NCBI RefSeq assembly: GCF_010093815.1
Contig: NW_022985554.1
Coordinates: 1,617,642 to 1,681,641, forward strand
From: Pseudovirgaria hyperparasitica
Lineage: Eukaryota > Ascomycota > Dothideomycetes > Acrospermales > Acrospermaceae
Reading direction: 5' to 3'
Length of the DNA: 64,000 bases
Of this stretch, positions 10,716 through 22,552 are shown piece by piece. Every line of letters starts with the position of its first letter. Within the stretch, counting starts at the first letter, position 1. The notes below the pieces were generated by a model. The model did no database searches and had not been told where the DNA came from. It saw nothing but the letters and a program-made list of their open reading frames with translations. A program made the position numbers and the translations under genes.

Positions 10716-13172
10716 TCAAGCCTGAGCTGATGCTGATGCCAATGCTGGTACCGCCCGATTGAACCATGTTTCACTCACATAATCCTTCTTCGGTCCTTTG
10801 ACGTCGTATGCCAGCACAAAACGTTCGATTTGCGCACCCCGGAACCTGAATTCGCAGCGTGAGTTATACATGTCCTTGATGCAGAGATGGTCGGATGTTG
10901 CGATCCAGCCTTGATGCTTCTCGCCAGGTCGGGGATGTGGCTCGAACTTCATCTCGTTGAAGAGATAGTCGACCTTCAAGTCTGGCTGTGAATCCGTCTC
11001 TCTCTTGACGAACCACACAGTGATCGTGTCTGTCCGGGCGGAGTAGCGGTAGACGTAACGATGAGATGTCTGAAACGACTGTCCGGTTTTAGTATACGCA
11101 GTCCCTTGCTCGATGTAGAGGTATTCGCCATCATACCCAACGTCTGTTGGTGCGCGTGGATGGAAGGTTCCAGTCCCTTCATAGCGGTTTATGGGGAACT
11201 CATCCAATTTGCTGTTCAGAGATCTCTTTTGCTCCCATGATCCCTGCAATGATCGGAAAACTGCAGCGGCAACGAAGCGTGCAGACTCTTTCGAAGCGGT
11301 TAATGTGGACTGAAGGTACGAAAGCGTCGATTGTGCGGCAGTCTTTTCGACAGCGTTCGACGTATATCGTGCAGGGATGACTGGTCCTTCTTGCTCGCCG
11401 TCGCGAGTGATCCCAATCTGCTTAGACAGAGACTCCATCAGGCCAACATAATCACCCATCCAGTATTGTGGTGCAGCCAGATTGCGCGTCAGCATCGATT
11501 GCCGAAACGAACGCAACTCTGCCAACTCCCTGGCGGTGTCGCTTTCGGACTGCTGAATTTGAGATTCAGACCACTTGTCTGCGAGAATTCTTGCTTGCAT
11601 CTCCATCACTCCCCAGTAAGGCCCTTCATACGAACCAACAAATCCAAGCGTAGGACACTGTGGATGCAGGATACTAGCATTCGCAAGCAGGACAGGCATC
11701 CTTGTGGATGCCGGTTCAAACTCGAGCCTTTCAAGCACGTCTTGGGACAGCCATGACAGTGTGATTTGCGGCATGAAGCCAGTCCCATGCACAATGGCCA
11801 CGACATCAGATATGCTAGTCGATGGGCTGGAGTCTGACGCTGGCTCTCCATCCTTGGTTTGCATCTGTATGGTCACCGTGCAATCGTTTCCGCCTCGATT
11901 TATGACAAACTTAGTTGCTCTGCCCAGCACCGGTACGATACTGCCTGATCGAACGAATTCAGGATACAGATCAGTAATCGCCGCAAACGGAGCCGACTTC
12001 TCATCCCTATCGACGAGCCCCACAGACCCAAGATCACTCTGATCTCCTCCGAGTATGCTTCGAAAATACTGCTTTACCTCAGCAGCCTTGGTCGATGACA
12101 CGAGCCCTGTGGAATACATGACCGGTCCTGTGGGTCTGCTTCTGAGGTCGAACATTGCAAGATCAAGAGGGAGAAATGCTGGCCTGTTGTTAACCTCTTT
12201 GGTGTCTTCATCGACCGGCTTCAACGGAAAGTAACGAGGTATCGCGTGGAATGGCTTGCTATGGATATTGACCAGTTTGTACCCGTCGTACGATCTCGGT
12301 GAGTCCGGTGCAAAACTCGCATTTGAAATCTGGGCCGCAAGAAAGGCAGAGGCCTCGACACCACTGTTGCTACCTCCAAGGACAACAATGGTGCCGCCTG
12401 TAGTATGATCTGGAGGTATGATGTCCTTGATCTCGCGCAGCTGGGAGCTATGCTTGACGGATACTCTGGAATCCTCGGACGCATCCCTTGATAGAGCTAT
12501 GTCTGCTGGCTTCTGGAAAAAGCCAGAAGCGACGATTACATGGTCAAAATTTCGTTCGTTGATCGCTGGTGTAGTGCTGTCCATCGGACTACTTGCTGTG
12601 ACTATATCGGGTTGAGTAGACCTCCAAGATACCTTCCACCTTTTCGTGCCATCTTCGCCTTGAACTTCTGAAGCATTGATAACCTCGCAGCCGTATTTGA
12701 TCGACCCATCTGGTAATTTTCTTTCAGCGTATGCATTCAAATAACGACCTACTTGCCATGCTGTTGGAAACATTGGTATATCGTCAATAGTTGCCGTAGA
12801 CCGATCGCAGACCTCATGAGCTATGTCTTCCCAAGGGAAGTCGCTGAAAGCTACGCTAAAGCGGCTTATATTTGTAGGCATGTCGAAGTTGCATTTTGGG
12901 TCTTGATGGCGTTTGTTTTTGTCAAATGCCCATATACCGCCCACACAGGGCAGCTTCTCCAAGACTGTGACATCAAACTTGCATTGTCTTCCATTCGCAT
13001 CCTGCCACTCCTTTTGTAGCAGTGTCTTGGCCGAGACAAGACCCGCCGGTCCAGCTCCCACGATACAGACAGACGGCATTCGGAGTTGTAGGGTAGAAAG
13101 AGTTCTGACTATACTCATGCCAATTACCCCTCTACGGTTTCTGAGTGCAAGGACCACTTCACCTGTGATCAT
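10716..13172 (-). CDS. Flavin monooxygenase fused to DUF6314
   Basis: Single exon, 818 aa from the ATG at 13172. The FAD-binding Rossmann motif GAGPAG lies at residues 39-44 and a second, NADPH-type GGSNSG at 266-271. Between and after them are the FMO-type segments FSDFPW and VIVASGFFQKP. The last ~170 residues (from about 645) match the fungal DUF6314 fold, with conserved YDGEYLYIEQG, YRYSARTD and a WFNRA end. FMO-DUF6314 fusions are known as a fungal arrangement. The expected reaction is NADPH- and O2-dependent hydroxylation of an unknown substrate. Family members usually start close to MPSVCIVGAG (residue 32 here, 13079). The extra 31 residues are Arg-rich with a single acidic residue and could be a mitochondrial presequence or simply upstream ORF. 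A tandem same-strand NAD(P)-binding gene lies 215 bases upstream. Confidence 0.85.
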   Translation of the reverse strand: MITGEVVLALRNRRGVIGMSIVRTLSTLQLRMPSVCIVGAGPAGLVSAKTLLQKEWQDANGRQCKFDVTVLEKLPCVGGIWAFDKNKRHQDPKCNFDMPTNISRFSVAFSDFPWEDIAHEVCDRSTATIDDIPMFPTAWQVGRYLNAYAERKLPDGSIKYGCEVINASEVQGEDGTKRWKVSWRSTQPDIVTASSPMDSTTPAINERNFDHVIVASGFFQKPADIALSRDASEDSRVSVKHSSQLREIKDIIPPDHTTGGTIVVLGGSNSGVEASAFLAAQISNASFAPDSPRSYDGYKLVNIHSKPFHAIPRYFPLKPVDEDTKEVNNRPAFLPLDLAMFDLRSRPTGPVMYSTGLVSSTKAAEVKQYFRSILGGDQSDLGSVGLVDRDEKSAPFAAITDLYPEFVRSGSIVPVLGRATKFVINRGGNDCTVTIQMQTKDGEPASDSSPSTSISDVVAIVHGTGFMPQITLSWLSQDVLERLEFEPASTRMPVLLANASILHPQCPTLGFVGSYEGPYWGVMEMQARILADKWSESQIQQSESDTARELAELRSFRQSMLTRNLAAPQYWMGDYVGLMESLSKQIGITRDGEQEGPVIPARYTSNAVEKTAAQSTLSYLQSTLTASKESARFVAAAVFRSLQGSWEQKRSLNSKLDEFPINRYEGTGTFHPRAPTDVGYDGEYLYIEQGTAYTKTGQSFQTSHRYVYRYSARTDTITVWFVKRETDSQPDLKVDYLFNEMKFEPHPRPGEKHQGWIATSDHLCIKDMYNSRCEFRFRGAQIERFVLAYDVKGPKKDYVSETWFNRAVPALASASAQA

Positions 13173-13387
13173 ATACCTCAGGGGATCTGTAATTAGTGGA
13201 ACTCACGAAGGTCAGACAATTCGACGCAATAACGCTAGTTTGCGTGGGGGCTATTTAAGCACTAATATCTGCCTAGAGAACAGATGCATATCTGGCGGCT
13301 ACGACGCACGCCACGTTACATTAATATACTCTGTTGATTGTGTCCCAATGATATCCGACCGAAGCTGTATCCAGCGAAAGGAACATG

Positions 13388-14190
13388 TCAGTCGAGCCCA
13401 GCAAGCCTCCTGAACCCTTTATTTGATATGGTTCTTCCATCTCCCTCAACGCCGGCCCCATCCAGCGGCCTTCCATCGCCTGCAGCGAGCTCTGCCATCC
13501 ACCTGCCCAGAGGTTTAGTCGGGCTATGAAAGCCACTCAGAAGCATTTTCGTAGTCGGGAATAATACCGGCCTCAATACTCGCTGATAGGCTGGCCGCCT
13601 GGGAACGTATTCGTGAATCGCCGGGTGATCAGTTTCGTCGACCATTGCCGGCCGCACAGAGAATGCTTTCAGCTCAGGATTCCTCTTGTGTTGTTCCAAG
13701 ATAGCAGCCTCGGTCTCGCCTTTGACACGTCCAAATATGGGCGTAAAGACCCCTGGTGTGAGCGTTGCGCCTTCGCCCGAAACATAGACAAAATTGAACG
13801 GCGACTTGGGCGCAAAGGCCTCGATGAACTTGATGGGATAGTCTTTTGTGATCTCGATATATTTCCTAAACAATCTATCAGCATGTGCAGGCATTGATTC
13901 CGCTGTGACGGTAGCAATGAGACTGACTCCTTGTCCACGTCGTTTTGCGATACACCCAGTGCCCATACAATGCCCTTTGCATCTCTAATCCTCGTGAGCG
14001 CTTCTTCACCTGCGTCCCATTTCCCGAAGTCTTCCTTGAGTATCACTTCGGTTTTGTCGGTGCCCTTTGCCATTGCCACTGGCCGCCTGCTGATGATGGA
14101 AATCTTGGTCACATTCTGCATCGCGAGCATTGCATCGAGTACCCCAGAGCCAACGAGGCCAGTAGCGCCAGTAAGGACCAAGTGCACCAT
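13388..14190 (-). CDS. NAD(P)-binding Rossmann protein (atypical SDR)
   Basis: Two exons, 14190-13928 and 13865-13388, with a 62-nt intron (GTCAGT donor, TTTAG acceptor, phase 2), giving 246 aa. The start at 14190 places TGATGLVG at residues 7-14, the classic NAD(P) pyrophosphate loop of atypical short-chain dehydrogenases. Downstream are ISRRP (end of strand 2, where Arg favours NADP) and FVYVSGEGA followed by KGETEAAI, the usual region of the catalytic Ser/Lys. It resembles fungal proteins labelled nucleoside-diphosphate-sugar epimerase-like or YbjT/HTATIP2-like. The substrate is unknown. It lies just upstream of the FMO gene on the same strand, so a shared redox role is possible but unproven. 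Confidence 0.8.
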
Positions 14191-14752
14191 AGTAACCAAT
14201 ACTTCACGACAAGGGTTGTTATTTCTTTCAGAGGCAAGATTGAGAAGTAGGTACGAGAAGACAAGTGTTATTGAAGCGTCGTAGATCTTAAATACACGGC
14301 TGAAAAGGCACCACAAGCTGACGCCATCAACGGTCAAGGACCAGAGAGTTTCGCGGACGAATTTACGTTACCTTTGCGGAGTTTACAAGTACTGCTTATG
14401 GCCGGCTTCAGCGCCGGCCCAGACGCGCACTAACTAGCATTCCAAGCAGTGCCAAATATAGCCTTGGAGGATGATTAAGAATTTCTGGCGCCGAGGGACG
14501 ATCTTTACGAGGGAGCATGAGTGCTGCAGGCTCATATGCCGTTTCACGATGCCTGAGGGAGCAGTCAACGACAAAATTCAGCAGTCTACTCCTATGGGCT
14601 TCGGGGCTTTCTCGAACGGGATAATGGTATTGGCGAGCATGTTTAGGTATGGGGATATGAATATCTATGCTCATATCGGGAGATCGGACAAGCGGTATAT
14701 CACGAGCGCCTATGATTGAGCGTATACGTGCTTCCTCGCATCTCATCTGAGG
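14191..14752. other. Intergenic, nothing recognised
   Basis: Promoter side of the SDR gene and 3' side of the DUF1640 gene. One 112-codon minus frame with an ATG at 14746 has no recognisable features. Confidence 0.55.
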
Positions 14753-16002
14753 CTATCCTAAACTGACATAACCCTTTCCACCACTTTCAGCGACAATCAC
14801 ATTGTCCCCATTAGCTTCCTTAGTCACTGGAGCTGGAACATCTCGCATTTGCGTTCCTTCGCCATCGCCCTCAACCAGTCTAAGCTGCGCATTTCTCTTC
14901 GCCATCTCCTTTCGCTCCTGTTCTTGAGTCTGGGTCATGTAGGTGGAGTATCTCAGCGTTGCAAGGATCATCACGGCTGATATGGCTAGAGCCGTAGCTG
15001 CACGTCGCGTCAGGAGCCACCGAAGGCTCTCAACTTCAGACCGGGCGTCTGAATTGAGCGATACGGTGATTTTATAGTTCAGCTCCTGGATCTAGGTCGA
15101 ATTAGTACATGAGGTATCACAGCCTAACACGAACAGCTACTTACTGTGTTCTCCATAGACTTTTGCTCCGCCCTAACTGCCATCTTACGATCGTCGAACA
15201 GTCCCTTCAATTCGTCTTTTAGTGTCTCTCTCTCTTGTGAGAAGCGTTGGTTCAATATGTCCACTTCGTGCTGGAGCTGAGTACGCTCTTGACGCATCTT
15301 CTCAGTCTCTCCGTTTCGATTGTTCTGAATCTCAGTCCGTAGCTCGCTACAAGCTGCACGAAAGAGATATCCCTCATTCTCCACGTTGGACTTCGACACT
15401 AGCGCTTCCCGTGCGGTTTCCATATTCTGCGTTAGCAGCCCCCGGATTGCCTTCATGACCGTCACACTTTGTTCTTGGGAGAACCCTGAACCCTCAAGAT
15501 GCTTGACTAGCCCATACGTGTCGAAGTGGTGGACGTAAGGTGGGGTCTGGAGATGCGGAGGTTTCTTCGCACTGTCAGCAGGTGACGGCATATGTAGTAC
15601 GGTTTCCATGGGTGGACTCTCTGATACACTCAAAGTAGGCGGGACTTTTGTTTGTGATTCCTCGGTGGGCAGTTGTGTCGACGGTTGCGAGGCAGCATCC
15701 CCACTGGTGGACGAGCCTGAAGCCTCTTTCGTACCATTTTCATTCTCGCTCGTACCCTTGCTGGCTTGCTTTTCTACGGAAGTGACTGATAGTTCATTAT
15801 CTTTGTCGCTAAGATGGGCTGGTGGCTTATTAGCCGTACCATATCGAGATCTTGCGGCGGAGCTGTGCAGAGGAGCAACTCTTAAACGCGGTCGCGCGCA
15901 AATATTGGCATTGGCGTTGCGATGACCGCGTGCGTCACAAGAGCGAGGCTTGAATAGCACGGGGTATAGGAAGGATAAAAATGGTGGACGAGAAGCCGAC
16001 AT
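14753..16002 (-). CDS. DUF1640/CCDC90 mitochondrial coiled-coil protein
   Basis: Two exons, 16002-15145 and 15091-14753, with a 53-nt phase-0 intron, giving 398 aa. The N-terminus is rich in Arg, Ser and Ala with few acids, fitting a mitochondrial presequence. Residues ~70-140 are a disordered Ser/Thr/Glu linker. The DUF1640 region begins at the conserved FDTYGLVKHLEGSGFS (about residue 160), continues through a long coiled coil rich in Glu/Arg/Gln, and ends with one membrane segment (ATAALAISAVMMILAT). This matches the MCUR1/CCDC90B family and yeast Fmp32-type inner-membrane proteins linked to calcium-uniporter or proline metabolism. Family assignment is firm, exact role is not. Confidence 0.88.
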
Positions 16003-16759
16003 ACTCCCCAGAAATCGATTGCAGGAATGCGAAATAAGTCTTTACAGCTTTGGGACTGTAGAATCCGTTGAAGCTACCTCGTACGTAAGGCGAAACTGCG
16101 CTAACGACAAAACCTCTCTAATATAATCATACAGGTAATTTAGTGGGTGTGTAGATATTTTGACGCAATCGCAATATGCCCTCTTCATCATCTCTACCGT
16201 TCATGAGAGAACTAGTGTGTCGATAATTCATGGTCACTGTGAAACAATCGAGTTTTCTTCCATTATGAAACTAAGTCTTAGTGAACACTGCGATTACCCA
16301 TGAGCTCAAGGTATTGAGGTTGGGATAGGGTATTTCCATCGTGGCAACACGATTCTATGTACCTGTATCAATTACCATATATTACATGTCAAGCAAGAGT
16401 GACCAGTTGCACACGGACAGCCTAATAATTCTGGAGGAGATCGCATCAAGCCTATCTCCGAACTAAACTCTTCATCAGATATCGTTCTTAGACGAGCTTG
16501 ACCAGACTGTGATGAATGGCGGAGGATGCTTAATCATGTGGCATGTGAAGGCCTGAGTAGAATTAGAATAGATCTCATACAGCTATAGCGCTCGTGCAAT
16601 ACCTTTTGATAGCCTGTTGATTGACCCGAGCTTCGTACTGCTGTCGTGCCGCTTCATATTGCTCCTGACTTGGCCTCAGAGAATCTGGTGGGCGATATGC
16701 GGCCTACTCCTTCCACATTTGAGTCTTTCGGAGCTTGATTTCGTTCCTCTCCAAATATC
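16003..16759. other. Intergenic with one coding-like minus segment
   Basis: Mostly featureless. Next to the U2B'' stop, at about 16606-16704 on the minus strand, a Gln/Glu/Arg-rich frame looks coding but has no start and follows a TAG. See the finding on it. Confidence 0.45.
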
Positions 16760-17448
16760 TCAATCATCATCGCTTTCCTCCATTGCACTCCCTTCGTCCT
16801 CGTCTTCGTCCATAGGGACGTCACTGTCTTCGTCATCCTCCTCCCGTGGCCGCTTCGTGCCCGCGACATCAGACGCCAACGGTTTTAGTTTCCCATCCGA
16901 GCTTGCTGCGCTCTTGGCAGCATCTGTGTTACTAGGTGGTGCATCGAAAACAGAGGCCTGCAGCGCAGTCATTCCACTGGCAGTGGCTGCGGACGGAGAC
17001 TCGAGGCGGCTCTCAGGCACAGGCAATTTGTATGTTCCGTCCAGTTTGGCCAATGTATCTGATTTCGACTTTGCGTAGTAGATTTTCTATTATCAATGTC
17101 AGTTCTATCAGGTCTTGAGAAGACAGCACAGGTTCCTACCAATTCACTACCAAAAAATTCGAATCCCTGGAGTGCTCTCATAGCCTGGGTCGCAGACTCA
17201 ATGCTCTTGAAGGTGACATGCGCCTGACCGCGCATTTTGTCCGATCTCAACGCCACGATGTCCAAGACTGACCCATATGTCGAGAATATCATGTACAGCT
17301 CTCGCCGAAGATCGCGTTTGTTAATTTTGGGATTGAGTCGGTTGATATAAAGGCTAAGAAGGTCAGAAACGTACGCGTCATGGCATATGCGAACTTACGT
17401 TTGGTTTGGTGGCAGTGTCTTTAGCGGAGGTGCTTTGCTTGAAGCCAT
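16760..17448 (-). CDS. U2 snRNP B''/U1A-type spliceosomal protein
   Basis: Three exons, 17448-17399, 17353-17140 and 17086-16760, with introns of 45 and 53 nt, giving 196 aa. The single RRM (residues ~16-95) carries the diagnostic U1A/U2B'' pattern: NQTLYINRLNPKI at its start (RNP2), KMRGQAHVTF (RNP1), then FEFFGSELK and IYYAKSKSD. The protein binds the U2 snRNA stem-loop in the spliceosome (family knowledge). The C-terminal ~90 residues are Ser/Ala-rich with a basic KRPRE and end in a Glu/Asp tail (EDEDEG...EESDDD). The second RRM found in many relatives is absent in this model. The gene is divergent from ARPC1, with 391 bases between start codons. Confidence 0.9.
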
Positions 17449-17839
17449 GATGAGAGACTTAGGCGGAAAGGAATCCCAATCAGCGGGGAGCGATCGCGGA
17501 ACGAGCGTTTCTGTCGCAGTGAGTTTGATCAAGTAGCAACTCTGACAAGCCGAGAGGTGGGCTATGTAGCATTAAGTATATATATGTATTGTTGGAGCGA
17601 GCTCGCGTACAAACGAGAAGAGTTAGGGACTAGGCTGGTATTGCTAGAAATACTTTACAGGTAGTTAGTGTACCCCACCATCACCTCACCACCCACTGAC
17701 TAGATGATTCCCACCATCTTCCAATCCACTTGTCGCTCTCATCTCATCACCTCCAGGCGTCCCATGATCTGAGCGACTAAAGTCCAGCTATTGCAGTAGT
17801 AGAGAGCTCCTCCTCTGCGTAGCTGCTTGCTCCTACACT
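17449..17839. promoter_or_regulatory. Bidirectional promoter region (U2B''/ARPC1)
   Basis: 391 bases separate the two divergent start codons with no open frame. A pyrimidine-rich stretch with TCATC and CACC repeats lies on the ARPC1 side (17670-17760), as is usual before housekeeping starts in fungi. Confidence 0.55.
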
Positions 17840-18978
17840 ATGGCTCCTGAAGTCCATCATCTCTTCCACCATTCCATCGCAGATCACTCATTCACCCCAG
17901 ACCGCAACACCGTTGCTGTCACCCGCGACAACAACGTAGAGCTTTACGTAAAATCCGGAAAGTCTTTCTCGCTCAAAGATGAGCTCAGGGGTCATGATAA
18001 GACTGTAACAGGTGTTGATATTGCCCCCAACAGTGGCAAGATCGTTACATGTGCTCAAGGTGAGCATCTTCCGCTATACTTGTATAAACAGCCTTCTGAG
18101 ATCCGCTTTTAGATAGAAATGCCTACGTATGGGAGCCCTCATCCACTGGCTGGAAGCCCACACTAGTTCTTCTACGTATTGATAGGGCTGCGACATGTGT
18201 GCGATGGTCGCCATCAGAGACAAAATTTGCTGTTGGCTCTGGTGCAAGGCTGATACCCATCTGTTACTTCGAAGAAGAGAACAATTGGTGGGTCTCGAAA
18301 CATATCAAGAAGCCGATTCGCAGTACCGTGACCTCGGTCGATTGGCACCCTAACTCAGTACTTTTGGCAGCCGGCTCCACAGATGGACACGCCCGTGTTC
18401 TATCCACCTTTATCAAAGGTGTGGATGCGCGTCCCGAACCGAGTGCTTGGGGCGAACGATTGCCATTCAATACAGTCTGTGGAGAGTTCTTAAACAGTAC
18501 TGCAGGCTGGGTTCATGACGTTGCATTCTCGCCTAGTGGTAATGCCATGGCGTTCACATCCCACGACAGCAGTGTCACCGTCGTCTATCCCAGCGCTCCT
18601 GATCAGCCCCCGAAAGCAGTGGTCAGTGTAGCTACCCAACTCTTACCTCTGACCACACTGTTATGGACTAGCGAAAGTGAGATCATTGCAGCTGGATACA
18701 ATTGTGAAGCTTATCGCCTGTCCGGGAATGAGGGTGGTTGGCAACTGGCTGGTTCCCTGGAAGCAAAAGCTGGCCGCGCACAGGATGAACGGGAGGAGTC
18801 AGCTCTCAACATGTTTCGGCAAATGGATCTAAAGGGCAAAACCAAGAACGACACCGTTCTGAATACCACCCATCAGAATACAATCTCCACGATCCGAGTT
18901 CATGCTGGTAGCCCCGAATCTATCAGTGCAATCAGTTCTAGCGGCGTGGATGGGCGGTTGGTGGTGTGGAACTTGTGA
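17840..18978 (+). CDS. ARC40: Arp2/3 complex subunit 1 (ARPC1/p41)
   Basis: Two exons, 17840-18059 and 18113-18978, with a 53-nt intron (phase 1), giving 361 aa, the usual length. It is a WD40 propeller throughout. Family-typical segments are [52 protein letters not shown] (rebuilt across the intron), VRWSPSETKFAVGSGARLI and CYFEEENNWWVSKHIKKPI. An insertion near residues 300-330 is followed by HQNTISTIR, and the protein ends GRLVVWNL. ARPC1 is part of the seven-subunit Arp2/3 complex that nucleates branched actin at endocytic sites. The start is the first ATG, with the initiator MAPEVHHLFHHSIADHSF typical of fungal orthologues. It converges with ATG10, with stops 124 bases apart. Confidence 0.95.
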
Positions 18979-19102
18979 TATCGAGTCTTTTCACAGCCTA
19001 AGCAGATAGTTGCGCACAGTACTGTTGCATTGATCTTATCGAGGAGTATAGATGATGCATACTAGAATTTTGCCCGTATTGAAGCCCCTGGATTCTTCAT
19101 TC

Positions 19103-19802
19103 TCATGCTGTATTGCTCGCATTCAAGAGCTCAACGGGTATAGACAAACCCAAGGTGCTTCCGACGATTCCAAACCACAGCATTAAGTAATCTAGCGTTC
19201 TATACGGTCGATTACTGACAACGTTGCTTAAAGCTTCTGCCGTCCTGCAAGGATGAACAAAGAAAGTCGGTCGGTCGGTGATTGGATGACTCTATGTAAT
19301 CGTGTCAGCTTTCCAACATAGAGACTCATGTCAGAGGAAGTACCGTCATGGATATGGCTCCGATCACACCTATGCTGTTGATTTGACACCTGTGAATCTC
19401 TGGCACCAGGATACGATAAACGTCGGCTATGTCCGTCACCGGTTTCGAATGCTGGTCTAACAGATCAAAATACAGTACAGGGACTTGATACGTTGGCGAC
19501 CGAATGATGGTAAATCGCGCCCGGACAGTTGGCCCATCGGTCTTGACTATCGAGTGATCATCATGCTCGTGAAACTCATCGTCGACGAGCTCATCCGCAT
19601 CTATCACATTCCGATCTACTTCAATATCACGCTGGATGGTCATGAAAGTGACAGAGTCGACCTTGTCGAGTTGGACTTTCGTCCATGATGATTGAAATTC
19701 ACCGTGTGACTGATATATACCAACCAGCTGCATACATGCCTCTACAAATCCTTGATCCGAAATGGAAGGGAATGATGGCAAACTGGATTCACTTGCTTTC
19801 AT
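19103..19802 (-). CDS. ATG10: Autophagy E2-like enzyme ATG10
   Basis: Two exons, 19802-19344 and 19291-19103, joined by a 52-nt phase-0 intron (GTACTT donor, CATAG acceptor), giving 215 aa. The second exon is essential: it encodes SHPITDRPTFFVHPC, where Cys168 is the thioester-forming residue in the HPC motif of Atg3/Atg10. The first exon holds the conserved core ARFTIIRSPTYQVPVLYF. Atg10 transfers Atg12 from Atg7 to Atg5 in the cytosol, a step needed to lipidate Atg8. The start MKASESSLPSFPSISDQGFVEA matches the family's usual N-terminal helix, and a stop lies in frame just upstream. A naive open-frame call would lose the active site. Confidence 0.92.
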
Positions 19803-20298
19803 GGCGGCTCATGATTCGTATTTGCAGCTGGAGACCGGTCGAGAATGTTGAGTCGCAAATCCAGCACTCGGTCAGCGATGGATACCAAAAGTGACCAAGA
19901 ACAGTATCGCCGCCAGACTGTAGCAGAAGGGCACGTTGTAGAACCTATTGACCGGATGAAGTGACCTGGGCGCCGTTTTGGCTACCCGCAATTCTTCTTG
20001 CTCCACAGTCTTGTATAGATCGGGGTCGGAGCACGGACCAGTAAACGCGCCGTGACGGCTCCACTCCATCTCTGTTGCCTGAACTTTGGTGACCGCTCTG
20101 AAGGCTATTGGCGTCTGTCGATCAACTCCAACCCTCGTGAATTACCAATCCCCTTCCGATTCCAGTAGATGAAGCGGCCTAATATTTTGTGTAAACCTCC
20201 AGTGTCGTTGTCTGTCTTTGTATCCTGACTGTGGGCCTTTGCACAGCCTGTCGCATCTCATTTGACTGCCCAGGCCATTCGATTGTCGTGCAAGCGTA
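19803..20298. promoter_or_regulatory. Intergenic between ATG10 and CHK2-like gene
   Basis: A divergent promoter interval of about 500 bases, containing only the doubtful 65-codon minus frame. Confidence 0.5.
19872..20069 (-). CDS. Possible small tail-anchored protein, unknown
   Basis: A 65-codon frame starts with an ATG at 20069. It has a hydrophilic first half (KTVEQEELRVAKTAPRSL) and ends with a clear hydrophobic segment (FCYSLAAILFLVTF) and a short basic tail, a tail-anchor-like layout. It lies upstream of ATG10 on the same strand, in the gap shared with the CHK2-like gene. I do not recognise it and it could be chance. Confidence 0.28.
   Translation of the reverse strand: MEWSRHGAFTGPCSDPDLYKTVEQEELRVAKTAPRSLHPVNRFYNVPFCYSLAAILFLVTFGIHR

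Positions 20299-22552
<2,254 letters not shown>

Noticed and set aside
14408-14746. Minus-strand 112-codon frame with a true ATG
   Set aside because: No recognisable motif, no homologous pattern, and a length expected by chance.
16617-17078. Plus-strand 153-codon frame
   Set aside because: It is the antisense of the U2B'' acidic and Ser-rich tail.
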